The notes under the pieces: model-generated
Database searches by the model: none
Seen by the model: the letters and a program-made list of their open reading frames with translations, nothing else
Told to the model about the DNA's origin: nothing
Position numbers and translations under genes: made by a program
Part shown: one piece after another, positions 17,058 to 26,035 of the stretch
How the letters are laid out: every line of letters starts with the position of its first letter
Position numbering within the stretch: position 1 is the stretch's first letter
Assembly (NCBI GenBank): GCA_910588465.1
Contig: CAJUOP010000019.1
Location: forward strand, 1-43,380
DNA from: an uncultured Christensenellaceae bacterium
GTDB lineage: Bacteria > Bacillota > Clostridia > Christensenellales > Borkfalkiaceae
DNA: 43,380 nt
Direction of reading: 5' to 3'

Positions 17058-19238
17058 TTATTCCCACCATTCGTCGGGTACGTGGTTGCTGCCGTCTATT
17101 TTTACGGAGGGGAGATACACGGGCGCACCCTCCTTTCCCGCATATACGGGAATCACGCAATAGGTGTAGCTTTCGCCGCTGCGTACAGAATTGTCGTAAA
17201 TCGTTTCGCGGAATTTTCCCTGATAAATTATTTCGGTTTTTCCTTTATTTTCTCTTTTTATAATATAATCATAGTACTCTGCGTGGCATAATACTATTTT
17301 TACTGCTCCGTTTTTCACATAAATGGTCGGTTTTTGGATAGTGGGTACGGAAAAACGGGAGCTCGTTTCCTGCGGACGGGCGCATTTGCGAAAGTAATCG
17401 CTCATTTCGAACAGCTGCGGCGCGGCGGGATCGGAAAGCAGGATTTTATGGTTTTTTTCGTATTCCTCCCGATCGAAGCTCAGCTTTTCCACCTCTTCGC
17501 AGTCGCCGAACGGCTGCGGCGCGCAGTCGCGGTAGAGGAATTTGTTGATGGAAAGCGCGATGTTAGCGGGTAATCCGCCGCCTGTTGCGCTAATCGGGGT
17601 ATTGTCCCTGTTTCCGAGCCGGACGGCAACCGTATCGTCTTTGGTATAGCTTACGGTATAGGCGTCCGTGTTTCCGTTCGCGCCGCCGCCCGTGCCCGTC
17701 TTGGCGCATATGGGAAAGCCGAGCGAGCTGAGCTTTTTTGCCGTTCCGCTTTGCGCCGTTTCGCGCAAAATATCGTTGATCAAAAAACAGACGTCTTGCG
17801 AAAAAACCTTGCGGGTCACGGGCTTATGTTCGTAAATTACCTTGCCGTTCGCCGTTTCGATTTTGCGAATGGTGCGCGCCTGCGCGAAATCTCCGCCGCA
17901 GGCGAACGTGGAATAGGCGCTTGCAAGGGCGGGCAGCGTAAAACCTTCCTTCATTCCGCCGAGGGCAAGCGCGAGCGAATAGTCGTCCTTATCGGGGCTC
18001 AGCTCCATTCTGTTCAGATAGGCGCACGCCTTCTCGATCCCGAGCGTGTTTAAAATTTTTACCGCGGGCACGTTCAGACTGTGCGACAGCGCGTAGCGCG
18101 CACTCACGTAGCCGTTGTACGTTCCGCCGTAATTAGAAGGGCAGTATCCCGAAAAATCCGTTTTTTCGTCCAACAGGGGAGTGGCGGGTGAGATGACGTT
18201 TTCTTCAATCGCGGGCGCGTATACAAGCAATGGCTTGACGGTAGAGGCGGGCAGCCGTTTGATATTTCCCGCCGTGGTAAAATAAGCTTTTAATGCGTGT
18301 GAATCGTTGTCGATCACTAGCGCGCAGACGTCCGACTGCACGTTTATTTTTTCCAGCTCGGCTTGCAGTGCGGATTGCGCGTAGGTGTGCACGCGCAAAT
18401 TTAAAAGCTCGCAGTCCGCTTCCGGATAGAGCGTAAACAGTTCGTCGTATACGAGCGAAAGATAGGAGTTGTTTCTTTCGTTTTTCTCGTGCGGGGCTTC
18501 GGGAAGGGGTTCTTTTGTCGCCTCGTTGTATTCGGAATCGGTTAAAAAGCCCTGTTCGCGCATGAGCTTTAACACGAAATTCCGCCTTGATAAACATTTT
18601 TCGGCGTTTTTAAAGGGAGAATAAACGTTGGGCGAACGGACGAGGGCGGCAAGTGTCGCGCTCTCTGCAGGGGTAAGCTCGCTTACGGCTTTTCCGAAGT
18701 AGAATTTTGCGGCGTTTTGCACGCCGAATTCGTTGTGCCCGAAGTAAATGGAATTCAAATACAGCTCCATGATTTTCTCTTTGGAGTAATGCGCTTCGAG
18801 CGCCCGCGTCAGTTTCAGTTCTTTCAGTTTGCGCTTTACCGTCTTTTCACCGCTGAGGTGGGTATTTTTGATTAGCTGTTGCGAGAGGGTAGAGGCGCCC
18901 TCTTTAAAGGAAAAGGAAGCGGCATTTTTTAACAGCGCTTTACCGATCCGTTTATAATCGAATCCGTGATGAGAGTAAAACCGTTTATCCTCCACGGCGA
19001 CGAACGCGTTCGGAAGATGTTCGGGACATTCCGCAATGGGCGCGATTTTGTTTTCCTTTTCGGTGTTAATTTTAACGCCGTCGGCGTCGAATACGGAAAG
19101 TGAGCTTTCGGGAAGGGTGAGCTTTTCCGAAGAGAGCTTGCTCCCCGCCGTTACGAAAAAGTAGTAGCCGAACGCGGCGATAACGAGCGCCGCGAGCACG
19201 CCTAAAATCGAAGTTAGTATGACAGCCGTACGTTTCAT
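17058..19238 (-). CDS. Class A penicillin-binding protein (bifunctional glycosyltransferase/transpeptidase)
   Basis: A 726-residue protein. An N-terminal membrane anchor lies at ~7-30. The GT51 domain (~65-240) has catalytic Glu83 in 'VEDKRFYSHHG' and 'EGASTLSQQLIKN' (113-125). The transpeptidase domain (~300-590) has Ser332-x-x-Lys335 ('STVK'), Ser387-x-Asn389 ('SLN') and Lys513-Thr-Gly ('KTGTGGG'). It polymerises lipid II and cross-links stem peptides outside the membrane. The C-terminal ~120 residues, with 'SGESYTYCVIPVYAG', look like a fibronectin type III-like domain rather than PASTA. Only a weak ribosome site (CAGGT) lies near the ATG. It is divergent from miaB across a 105-nt region containing a dyad. 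I give no symbol because ponA and pbpF cannot be told apart here. Confidence 0.93.
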   Translation of the reverse strand: MKRTAVILTSILGVLAALVIAAFGYYFFVTAGSKLSSEKLTLPESSLSVFDADGVKINTEKENKIAPIAECPEHLPNAFVAVEDKRFYSHHGFDYKRIGKALLKNAASFSFKEGASTLSQQLIKNTHLSGEKTVKRKLKELKLTRALEAHYSKEKIMELYLNSIYFGHNEFGVQNAAKFYFGKAVSELTPAESATLAALVRSPNVYSPFKNAEKCLSRRNFVLKLMREQGFLTDSEYNEATKEPLPEAPHEKNERNNSYLSLVYDELFTLYPEADCELLNLRVHTYAQSALQAELEKINVQSDVCALVIDNDSHALKAYFTTAGNIKRLPASTVKPLLVYAPAIEENVISPATPLLDEKTDFSGYCPSNYGGTYNGYVSARYALSHSLNVPAVKILNTLGIEKACAYLNRMELSPDKDDYSLALALGGMKEGFTLPALASAYSTFACGGDFAQARTIRKIETANGKVIYEHKPVTRKVFSQDVCFLINDILRETAQSGTAKKLSSLGFPICAKTGTGGGANGNTDAYTVSYTKDDTVAVRLGNRDNTPISATGGGLPANIALSINKFLYRDCAPQPFGDCEEVEKLSFDREEYEKNHKILLSDPAAPQLFEMSDYFRKCARPQETSSRFSVPTIQKPTIYVKNGAVKIVLCHAEYYDYIIKRENKGKTEIIYQGKFRETIYDNSVRSGESYTYCVIPVYAGKEGAPVYLPSVKIDGSNHVPDEWWE

Positions 19239-19248
19239 ACCTGCAGTA

Positions 19249-19264
19249 TTTGTAATTTTACAAA
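19249..19264. promoter_or_regulatory. Operator-like inverted repeat between divergent genes
   Basis: TTTGTAA and TTACAAA face each other with 2 bp between, 10 nt upstream of the class A PBP start. On the minus strand the dyad contains a TAAAAT that could be that gene's -10 box, but no good -35 accompanies it. Confidence 0.4.
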
Positions 19265-19292
19265 ATTTTTACCTGCCGAATGTGCGGTTTTG

Positions 19293-19321
19293 TTGAAAAT
19301 ATGTATTATTTATGGTATAAT
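19293..19321 (+). promoter_or_regulatory. Sigma-A promoter of the miaB-mutSL-miaA-ynbB operon
   Basis: TTGAAA (19293-19298), a 17-bp spacer, and TATAAT (19316-19321) with an extended TGG before it. Predicted start near 19328, leaving a ~16-nt leader with GAGG before the miaB ATG. Confidence 0.88.
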
Positions 19322-19343
19322 GATTGACATAACAGAGGAACAT

Positions 19344-20651
19344 ATGAATTATCACATTGAAACTTACGGCTGTCAGATGAATTTGCACGAGTCGGAAAAG
19401 ATAGCCGCAATTTTAAAAGAGAAGGGCTACGAGCGGGAAAGCGGTACGGAAGAGGCGGATATCATCGTGTTTAACACCTGCTGCATCCGCGAAAATGCCG
19501 AAAATCACGCGTTCGGCAACATCGGCAGGTTGAAAAAGCTGAAACGGCAGAAAAAGCACCTGATTATCGCGGTGGGCGGTTGTATGGTGCAGGAATCGGG
19601 CAAGGCGGAATATTTAAAGCAAAAATTTCCGTTTTTGGATATCCTGTTCGGAACGCACAATCTTTCGGAGTTGGGAGAGCTGATCGAGCGCAAGCGCGCG
19701 CAGAAAAAGGCGATCGTTTCGCTGAAAGAGGATAGGGAAGAGACGGAGGACGGAGTGGTCCCCGTGCGCAAGAGCTATCCGAACGCCTGGGTAAATATCA
19801 TGTACGGGTGCAACAATTTCTGTTCCTACTGCATTGTGCCGTACGTGCGGGGCAGGGAGCGCTCGCGCAGTCCGCAGGACGTGCTTGCGGAGGTTTCCTC
19901 GCTGATCAAAGAGGGCTATAAAGAAATTACGCTTTTGGGACAGAACGTAAATTCTTACCGTGCGGAGGACGGCACGCGTTTTCCGCAGCTGCTCGATAGG
20001 GCGGCTTCGCTCGAAGGAGATTTCAGGCTGCGGTTTATGACCTCGCACCCCAAGGATTTTTCCGAAGAGCTGGTTGCGATAATGAAAAAGCACACGAGGA
20101 TCTGCCGCCAGCTGCATCTGCCCGTGCAATCGGGCTCGGACCGCGTGCTCGGCTTGATGAACCGCCGCTATACGCGGGAAAAATACTTGCAGGAAATCGC
20201 GCAGTTAAGGCGGGAAATTCCCGATTGCGAGGTGACGACGGATATTATCGTCGGCTTTCCCACCGAGACGGAGGAAGAATTCAAAGAGACGCTTTCGCTG
20301 GTGAAAGAGGCGGATTTTTTATCGGCGTTCACCTTTGTATATTCGCCGCGCACGGGGACGAAAGCGGCGGCGATGGAAGGGCAGATTTCCGAAGAGGTGC
20401 AAAAGGACCGCATTATGCGGCTTGTCGAGGCGGTCAACGCGCAAACGCGGGAAAAGAGCGCCCGCTGCGTGGGGACGGTCGTCGAGGTTCTCTGCGAGGA
20501 CTTCGACGAAAAGAAGCAAATGTATTTGGGCAGAGACGAACACGGCAGAATGGGATATTTTGCAAGCGGCGAAAACCCCGTCGGAAAGTTCGTGCGGTTA
20601 AAAATTACGGGCGCGAACGGCATTTCGCTCTTCGGCGAACGGACGGAATAA
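19344..20651 (+). CDS. miaB: tRNA-2-methylthio-N6-dimethylallyladenosine synthase MiaB
   Basis: A 435-residue radical-SAM methylthiotransferase that converts i6A37 to ms2i6A37 in tRNAs reading UNN codons. The N-terminal UPF0004 domain binds one 4Fe-4S cluster through Cys10, Cys46 and Cys80. The radical-SAM cluster is Cys156, Cys160 and Cys163 in 'YGCNNFCSYC'. A C-terminal TRAM domain (~375-435) binds RNA. 'YGCQMN' at the start distinguishes MiaB from MtaB and RimO. The ATG at 19344 follows GAGG and lies after the promoter; longer versions would start inside the promoter. The substrate is made by MiaA, encoded four genes on in the same operon. Confidence 0.96.
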   Translation: MNYHIETYGCQMNLHESEKIAAILKEKGYERESGTEEADIIVFNTCCIRENAENHAFGNIGRLKKLKRQKKHLIIAVGGCMVQESGKAEYLKQKFPFLDILFGTHNLSELGELIERKRAQKKAIVSLKEDREETEDGVVPVRKSYPNAWVNIMYGCNNFCSYCIVPYVRGRERSRSPQDVLAEVSSLIKEGYKEITLLGQNVNSYRAEDGTRFPQLLDRAASLEGDFRLRFMTSHPKDFSEELVAIMKKHTRICRQLHLPVQSGSDRVLGLMNRRYTREKYLQEIAQLRREIPDCEVTTDIIVGFPTETEEEFKETLSLVKEADFLSAFTFVYSPRTGTKAAAMEGQISEEVQKDRIMRLVEAVNAQTREKSARCVGTVVEVLCEDFDEKKQMYLGRDEHGRMGYFASGENPVGKFVRLKITGANGISLFGERTE

Positions 20652-20670
20652 GAGATACGGGAGATGAATC

Positions 20671-23232
20671 ATGGCACTGTCACCGATGATGGAGCACTAT
20701 TTACAGGTAAAAGAAAAGTATAAGGACTGCGTTATTTTTTACCGCCTCGGAGACTTTTACGAAATGTTCTTCGACGATGCGGTGCGCGTGTCCAAATTGC
20801 TCGACTTAACGCTTACGGGCAGAGATTGCGGGTTAAAGGAACGCGCGCCTATGTGCGGAATTCCCTTTCACGCGGCGGACGGCTATATCGCCAAATTAGT
20901 GGGGTTGGGCGAACGCGTGGCGATCTGCGAGCAGCTTTCCGACCCTAAGTCGGGGAAAGGAATGGTGGACAGAGACGTGATCCGCGTGGTTTCTGCGGGA
21001 ACGGTGATCGAAGAGAATCTGCTCGACGAAAAAAAGAGCAATTACGTTGCCTGCGCCTATCGCAAGGGCGAAAGCTTCGCGCTTGCCTGGGCGGATATCA
21101 CCACGGGCGAATTCTGCGCGCGCGAGGAGGAGAGCGCGGATAAATGCCTGTCCGAACTCGTGAATCTGGCGGTCGCGGAAATTATCTGTAACGACGAAAT
21201 GCTGTTTGCCGTAAAGGACAGGGCGGAGACGGAGCGTGGAATCTTGCCCGCGTTTTCCTGCTATCTTCCCTGGGCGTTCGAGCGTGCGAACGCCGAACGG
21301 AGCTTAAAGCAGCAGTTAAACGCCGCCTCGATGCAGGCGCTCGGGCTGGAGGGGCGGGAAGCGGCGATTTGCGCGGCGGGCGCTCTGGTGGAATATCTGC
21401 GCGAAACGCAGAAACATTCGCTGAAAAATATCAACTATCTGCGGTTTTCGGAGGAGGGCGGGCTCATGACGCTCGACCCGACCGCGGTGCGGAATCTCGA
21501 AATTTTAAAGAGCAACGGGGAGGGGAAGCGCTACGGATCGCTGTTGTGGCTGCTCGACAAAACCAAGACGGGCATGGGAGCGCGCAAGCTCGCTTCCGTG
21601 CTCACGTCTCCGCTGCGGGATAAGGCGGAAATCGACAGACGGCTGGACGCGGTGGACGAGCTGTATCAGGCAACCGTCGTGCGCATGGGTCTTGCGGATA
21701 TGCTGTCCGGCATTCGCGATATCGAACGTCTTACGGGGAGGATCTCCAACGGCAATTTGCAGCCGTCCGATATGCTCGCGCTGTCCTCTTCGTTGGCGGT
21801 GATCCCCAACATCAAATTTCAACTGGCGGGCTTTTCGTCCGGATTGTTGAAAGAAATTTCGGAGGGCTTGATCGACCCTAAGGAAATTTGCGCCCTTATC
21901 GACGGAGCGATCGCGCCCAACGCGACCACGCGGAAGGAAGGGAATTATATTAAAACGGGCTATCACGCGGAGCTGGACGAGCTCCGCGCCGTAAAGGACG
22001 GCGGAAAAACGCTCATCGCCGAAATGGAGACGCGCGAGCGGGAAAAGACGGGGATCCGCACGCTGCGCATCGGCTTTAACCGCGTGTTCGGTTATTATCT
22101 CGAAGTCAGCAATTCCTTTAAAGACCGCGTACCCTATTCCTACCAGCGCCGCCAGACTCTGGCGGGGGGCGAGCGGTATACGACGGACGAGCTGAAAGAG
22201 CTCGAAAGCAAGATTTTGGGCAGCGACGATGCGGCGCAGCGGCTGGAAGAGTTTCTGTTCGGCGAAATTTCGGAAATATTGCGCAACAATATTCCCGTGT
22301 TTCAACGCATTTCGCAGGCGGTCGCCATGCTCGACTGTCTGGTTTCCTTTGCCGTGGTCGCGCGGGAAAACAAGTATTGCCGTCCGAACATTAAAGCGGA
22401 GGGCGAGTTGCATATCGAGGAGGGGCGGCACCCCGTGGTGGAGGCGATCTCCCGCGAGCGGTTCGTGCCCAACGACTGCGTCTTGGACGGCGGCGAAAAC
22501 CGCACCATGATCATTACGGGACCCAATATGGCGGGTAAGAGCACCTATTTAAGACAGGTTGCACTCATCGTGCTCATGGCGCATACGGGCTGTTTCGTGC
22601 CGGCAAAGCGGGCGGAGATTCCGCTGTGCGACCGTATCTTTACGCGGATCGGCGCAAGCGACAATCTGATTCTCGACCGCAGTACCTTTATGGTGGAAAT
22701 GACGGAGGTCGCCAATATCCTCCGCAACGCCACCGAACGCAGCCTGTTGATCCTCGACGAGGTGGGGCGGGGAACGAGCACTTTCGACGGACTCTCGATC
22801 GCCTGGGCGGTCATCGAATATTTAACGGATAAAACGCGTGCCAAAACGCTGTTTGCGACCCATTATCACGAGTTAACCGAGTTGGAGGGGAAACTCGAAG
22901 GGGTGAAAAATTATAAGATAAACGTGCGGGAAATCGGCGGCTCTATCGTCTTTTTGCGCAAAATCGTGCGGGGCGGCGCATCGCGCAGCTTCGGCGTGGA
23001 GGTTGCCGCGCTTGCGGGCGTTCCTGAAGAGGTGACCACCCGCGCCAAAAAGATTTTGCGCTCGCTCGAAAAGAACGACTTGACGCAGCGCACCGTTTCC
23101 GCCTCCGAAGAGGAGGAGCAGTCGCCCGTCGGGATCGACGTAAAAGCCGAGCTGAACGGGATCGACTTGAATACGCTTACGCCCATGCAGGCGCTTGCGC
23201 TGCTGTGCGAATGGAAGGAGAAGCTGCAATGA
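20671..23232 (+). CDS. mutS: DNA mismatch repair protein MutS
   Basis: An 853-residue MutS1, the usual length. The mismatch-reading Phe-x-Glu is Phe29-Tyr-Glu31 in 'GDFYEMFF', with the DNA-binding domain at 1-~120. Connector, core and clamp domains follow. The ABC-type ATPase has Walker A 'GPNMAGKST' from residue 617, Walker B 'LLILDEVGRGTST', and the 'FATHYHEL' switch region. A helix-turn-helix dimer region and a short C-terminal tail with 'NTLTPMQALALL' complete it. It recognises mispaired bases and recruits MutL. ACGGGAG lies 7 nt before the ATG. The TGA overlaps the mutL start, coupling translation. Confidence 0.98.
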   Translation: MALSPMMEHYLQVKEKYKDCVIFYRLGDFYEMFFDDAVRVSKLLDLTLTGRDCGLKERAPMCGIPFHAADGYIAKLVGLGERVAICEQLSDPKSGKGMVDRDVIRVVSAGTVIEENLLDEKKSNYVACAYRKGESFALAWADITTGEFCAREEESADKCLSELVNLAVAEIICNDEMLFAVKDRAETERGILPAFSCYLPWAFERANAERSLKQQLNAASMQALGLEGREAAICAAGALVEYLRETQKHSLKNINYLRFSEEGGLMTLDPTAVRNLEILKSNGEGKRYGSLLWLLDKTKTGMGARKLASVLTSPLRDKAEIDRRLDAVDELYQATVVRMGLADMLSGIRDIERLTGRISNGNLQPSDMLALSSSLAVIPNIKFQLAGFSSGLLKEISEGLIDPKEICALIDGAIAPNATTRKEGNYIKTGYHAELDELRAVKDGGKTLIAEMETREREKTGIRTLRIGFNRVFGYYLEVSNSFKDRVPYSYQRRQTLAGGERYTTDELKELESKILGSDDAAQRLEEFLFGEISEILRNNIPVFQRISQAVAMLDCLVSFAVVARENKYCRPNIKAEGELHIEEGRHPVVEAISRERFVPNDCVLDGGENRTMIITGPNMAGKSTYLRQVALIVLMAHTGCFVPAKRAEIPLCDRIFTRIGASDNLILDRSTFMVEMTEVANILRNATERSLLILDEVGRGTSTFDGLSIAWAVIEYLTDKTRAKTLFATHYHELTELEGKLEGVKNYKINVREIGGSIVFLRKIVRGGASRSFGVEVAALAGVPEEVTTRAKKILRSLEKNDLTQRTVSASEEEEQSPVGIDVKAELNGIDLNTLTPMQALALLCEWKEKLQ

Positions 23233-25130
23233 AAATCAATTTGCTGACGGCGGACGTCTATAACCGTATCGCGGCGGGCGAGGTGATCGACCGTCCGTAT
23301 TCGGTGGTAAAAGAGCTGGTCGAGAACGCGATCGACGCGGGTGCGAGCGAAATTTTGATTGAAACGGAAGGGGGCGGCAAGCGGCTGGTGCGCGTGCGCG
23401 ACAACGGCGGAGGGATCGCGCAGGATGATTTGAAAAACGCCTTTTCTCCCCACGCCACAAGTAAATTAAAGTGCGCGGAGGATCTGTTCCGTATCCAAAC
23501 GCTGGGCTTCCGCGGCGAGGCGATCGCCTCGATCGCATCCGTTTCCCGCATGAAAATCGTTTCGAAAACGGCGGACGGGAACGCGTATTCTCTGTTGTCC
23601 GACGGCGGCGTTTTGGGGGAGGTCTGCGAGGCGGGCGGGGCGAACGGCACCGAGGTCACGGTGGAAAATCTGTTCTTTAACACGCCCGCGCGTTTAAAGT
23701 TTTTAAAGACGGACGCGCAGGAGGAGGGCGAGGTCGCCAACATGATTTCGCGCTTTATTCTTTCCCGTCCCGAAATTTCCTTTACGTATTCCGTAAACGG
23801 AAAAATAAAATACCGCTCCTTCGGCGACGGGTTGAAGTCTGCGATCGCCGCCGTATACGGCGCGGAAACGTTGGAACACTGCTTCGAAATTTCCGCCGAC
23901 AAGCACGGAATTTTGCTCTCGGGCTTTATCGGCAATCAAAATTTTTCCAAGCCGAACCGCAGCTATCAGAGCCTGTTCGTAAACGGGCGGTATGTGGTCA
24001 ATCAAACGGTGAGCGCGGCGGTAACGAACGCCTACGGCGCGTATTTAATGAAGCGGCAATATCCGTTCTACGTACTCAATTTAACCGTTCCGTCCGAAAT
24101 CGTAGACGTGAACGTGCACCCCAACAAGGCGGACGTGCGCTTTGCGGACAATCAGGTGATTTACGGCAGCGTATATTCGGTAATATCTTCCGTGCTCGAC
24201 GGAAATTCGCGCGCGCTGGAATATCTGGCGGACGTACCCAAGCCTAAGGCGGAGCCCGTGGCGACCGTCGCGCAATCTGCGACGATTGCGCAGCCCGTGC
24301 GCGAAGCGCCCAAAGCGGAGTCCGTGCCCGCACCGCCTCCCGCACCGCGCATGAGTTACGAGCAGGCGAAAAAGGAGCTTGCGTTCGACGTGTCTCCGCT
24401 TGCGGGAAAGAGCCCCGCGCCGCGCTTTATTTTGCCCGAGCGTAATGCGGTGTTGGAGGTAAACGCGCCTAAGCGGGAGAAAACGGACGCGTTCGAAGAG
24501 AACAGACGCTTTTTGCTCGAAGAGGAGAAAAAAGCGAAACAGGATAAAATCGACGTTTCGTCGCTTGCGTTCAAGGGCGAACTGTTTCATACCTATTTAA
24601 TATACGAAACGGGGGACTGCGCCTATTTTATCGACCAGCACGCCGCGCACGAGCGGCTGATATACGACAGATTGCGCGCCGGCTGCGAGGAAAGGAATGT
24701 TGTTTCCCAGCCCATGCTGCTGCCCTTCGTGCTTACGGTGAACGCTTCCGAATTTTCGTTTTTGGAGAAGAACTTTTCCCTGTTGCGCGGTTTGGGCTTC
24801 GAAATCGACGAGTTCGGCGGGACGAGCGTAAAGGTGTCCGCCGTTCCTGCGGATTTGCAGGGGATCGACTTGACCGCGTTTTTCGGGGAAGTGCTCTCCT
24901 GCATGGAAAGTCTGCGCGCCATAAAATTGCCCGATTTATTAAAGGATAGGCTGGCGAGCGCGGCGTGCAAAGCGGCGGTAAAGGGCGGAGAGTCGCTTAC
25001 CGAATCTGAGGTGCGCGCGCTGATCGAAAAAATGGACGGCGATATGGGATTAAAGTGTCCGCACGGGCGTCCCGTTGCGGTTAAAATGCAGCGCACGGAA
25101 ATCGAAAAGCTGTTCAAGAGGATCGTATGA
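23229..25130 (+). CDS. mutL: DNA mismatch repair protein MutL (endonuclease type)
   Basis: A 633-residue protein. The N-terminal GHKL ATPase has 'NRIAAGEV', 'ELVENAIDAGA', 'DNGGGI' and 'LGFRGEA'. A proline/alanine-rich linker spans ~345-450. The C-terminal dimer domain carries the metal-dependent nicking motif, 'DQHAAHE' from residue 469, with 'ACKAAVKGG' and 'CPHGRP'. This is the form found in bacteria without MutH. In the DQHA-x2-E-x4-E motif the final Glu position is Asp here ('RLIYD'), a conservative change. The ATG at 23229 overlaps the mutS stop as ATGA with AAGGAG 8 nt before it. Its own stop overlaps miaA in the same way. Confidence 0.97.
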   Translation: MKINLLTADVYNRIAAGEVIDRPYSVVKELVENAIDAGASEILIETEGGGKRLVRVRDNGGGIAQDDLKNAFSPHATSKLKCAEDLFRIQTLGFRGEAIASIASVSRMKIVSKTADGNAYSLLSDGGVLGEVCEAGGANGTEVTVENLFFNTPARLKFLKTDAQEEGEVANMISRFILSRPEISFTYSVNGKIKYRSFGDGLKSAIAAVYGAETLEHCFEISADKHGILLSGFIGNQNFSKPNRSYQSLFVNGRYVVNQTVSAAVTNAYGAYLMKRQYPFYVLNLTVPSEIVDVNVHPNKADVRFADNQVIYGSVYSVISSVLDGNSRALEYLADVPKPKAEPVATVAQSATIAQPVREAPKAESVPAPPPAPRMSYEQAKKELAFDVSPLAGKSPAPRFILPERNAVLEVNAPKREKTDAFEENRRFLLEEEKKAKQDKIDVSSLAFKGELFHTYLIYETGDCAYFIDQHAAHERLIYDRLRAGCEERNVVSQPMLLPFVLTVNASEFSFLEKNFSLLRGLGFEIDEFGGTSVKVSAVPADLQGIDLTAFFGEVLSCMESLRAIKLPDLLKDRLASAACKAAVKGGESLTESEVRALIEKMDGDMGLKCPHGRPVAVKMQRTEIEKLFKRIV

Positions 25131-26035
25131 AAAAGCTGTTGGTCGTCTGCGGCGCGACGGCTTCGGGCAAGACTGCGCTTGCGGCGGAATGTGCCAAGCG
25201 GCTGGGGGGCGAGGTCGTCTCCTGCGATTCGCTGCTTATCTATAAACGGCTGAATATCGGAACCGCGAAGCCGACCGAAGAGGAGCGAATGGGGATCCCG
25301 CACCGCCTCATCGACGTGGCGGAGCCGTGGGAAAGCTTTTCCGTTTCCGACTTCGAACGGCTTGCCGTGAAAGCCGTCGAGGAAATTCTTTTGCTCGGAA
25401 AAGCGCCCGTTCTCTGCGGGGGGACGGGATTTTATATGAACTCCGTACTCTTTCAAAGCTCGTTCGGAAAGACGCCCGCAAGCCCCGCGCTTCGGGAAAA
25501 GTATCAAAGAATTTTTAAGGAGCGGGGCGGGGAATATCTGCACGGGCTGTTAAAGGAGTGCGACGGGGAGAGCGCGGAAAAACTTCACCCCAACGACGTA
25601 AAGCGCGTGATCCGCGCTTTGGAAATTTTCGAGTTGACGGGAAAACGCAAATCCGAGCAGCGCGACGGGCAGACCCCGCGTTTTTTATACGAGGCGTTCG
25701 CGTTTGATTATCCGCGCGAAGAGCTGTATGCGCGGATTGATTCGCGCGTGGATGCCATGCTGCGGGCGGGCTTGGTGGATGAAGTAAAGGGACTTATTGC
25801 GGACGGAATTCCCGAAAATGCGCAGTGTATGCAGGGAATCGGCTATAAAGAAGTGGTCGAATCCTTAAAAAACGGAGATTTAAACAGTACTATGTCAGAC
25901 ATAATTAAGAAAAATACGCGAAATTATGCCAAGCGTCAGCTTACTTTTTTTAAGCGGTTGCCGAATTTGCATTGGATCGCGCCGAAGCCCGTGGAGGAAG
26001 CGGCGCGGGAGGTTTGTGAAATTTATGAACGTTGA
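25127..26035 (+). CDS. miaA: tRNA dimethylallyltransferase MiaA
   Basis: A 302-residue enzyme transferring dimethylallyl from DMAPP to N6 of A37 in tRNAs. The P-loop 'GATASGKT' is at 9-16. 'DSLLIYKRLNIGTAKP' corresponds to the family DSMQVYRGMDIGTAKP segment; the change from Gln-Val to Leu-Ile next to the catalytic Asp/Ser is mild. 'GGTGFYMNSVL' and the C-terminal 'RNYAKRQLTFFKR' are diagnostic. It starts inside the mutL stop (ATGA) and overlaps the next gene by 11 bp. It makes the substrate of MiaB, the first gene of this operon. Confidence 0.97.
   Translation: MKKLLVVCGATASGKTALAAECAKRLGGEVVSCDSLLIYKRLNIGTAKPTEEERMGIPHRLIDVAEPWESFSVSDFERLAVKAVEEILLLGKAPVLCGGTGFYMNSVLFQSSFGKTPASPALREKYQRIFKERGGEYLHGLLKECDGESAEKLHPNDVKRVIRALEIFELTGKRKSEQRDGQTPRFLYEAFAFDYPREELYARIDSRVDAMLRAGLVDEVKGLIADGIPENAQCMQGIGYKEVVESLKNGDLNSTMSDIIKKNTRNYAKRQLTFFKRLPNLHWIAPKPVEEAAREVCEIYER

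Noticed and set aside
21505..22431. 308-codon minus-strand frame opposite mutS
   Set aside because: Shadow of mutS codons; no start signals and no family resemblance.
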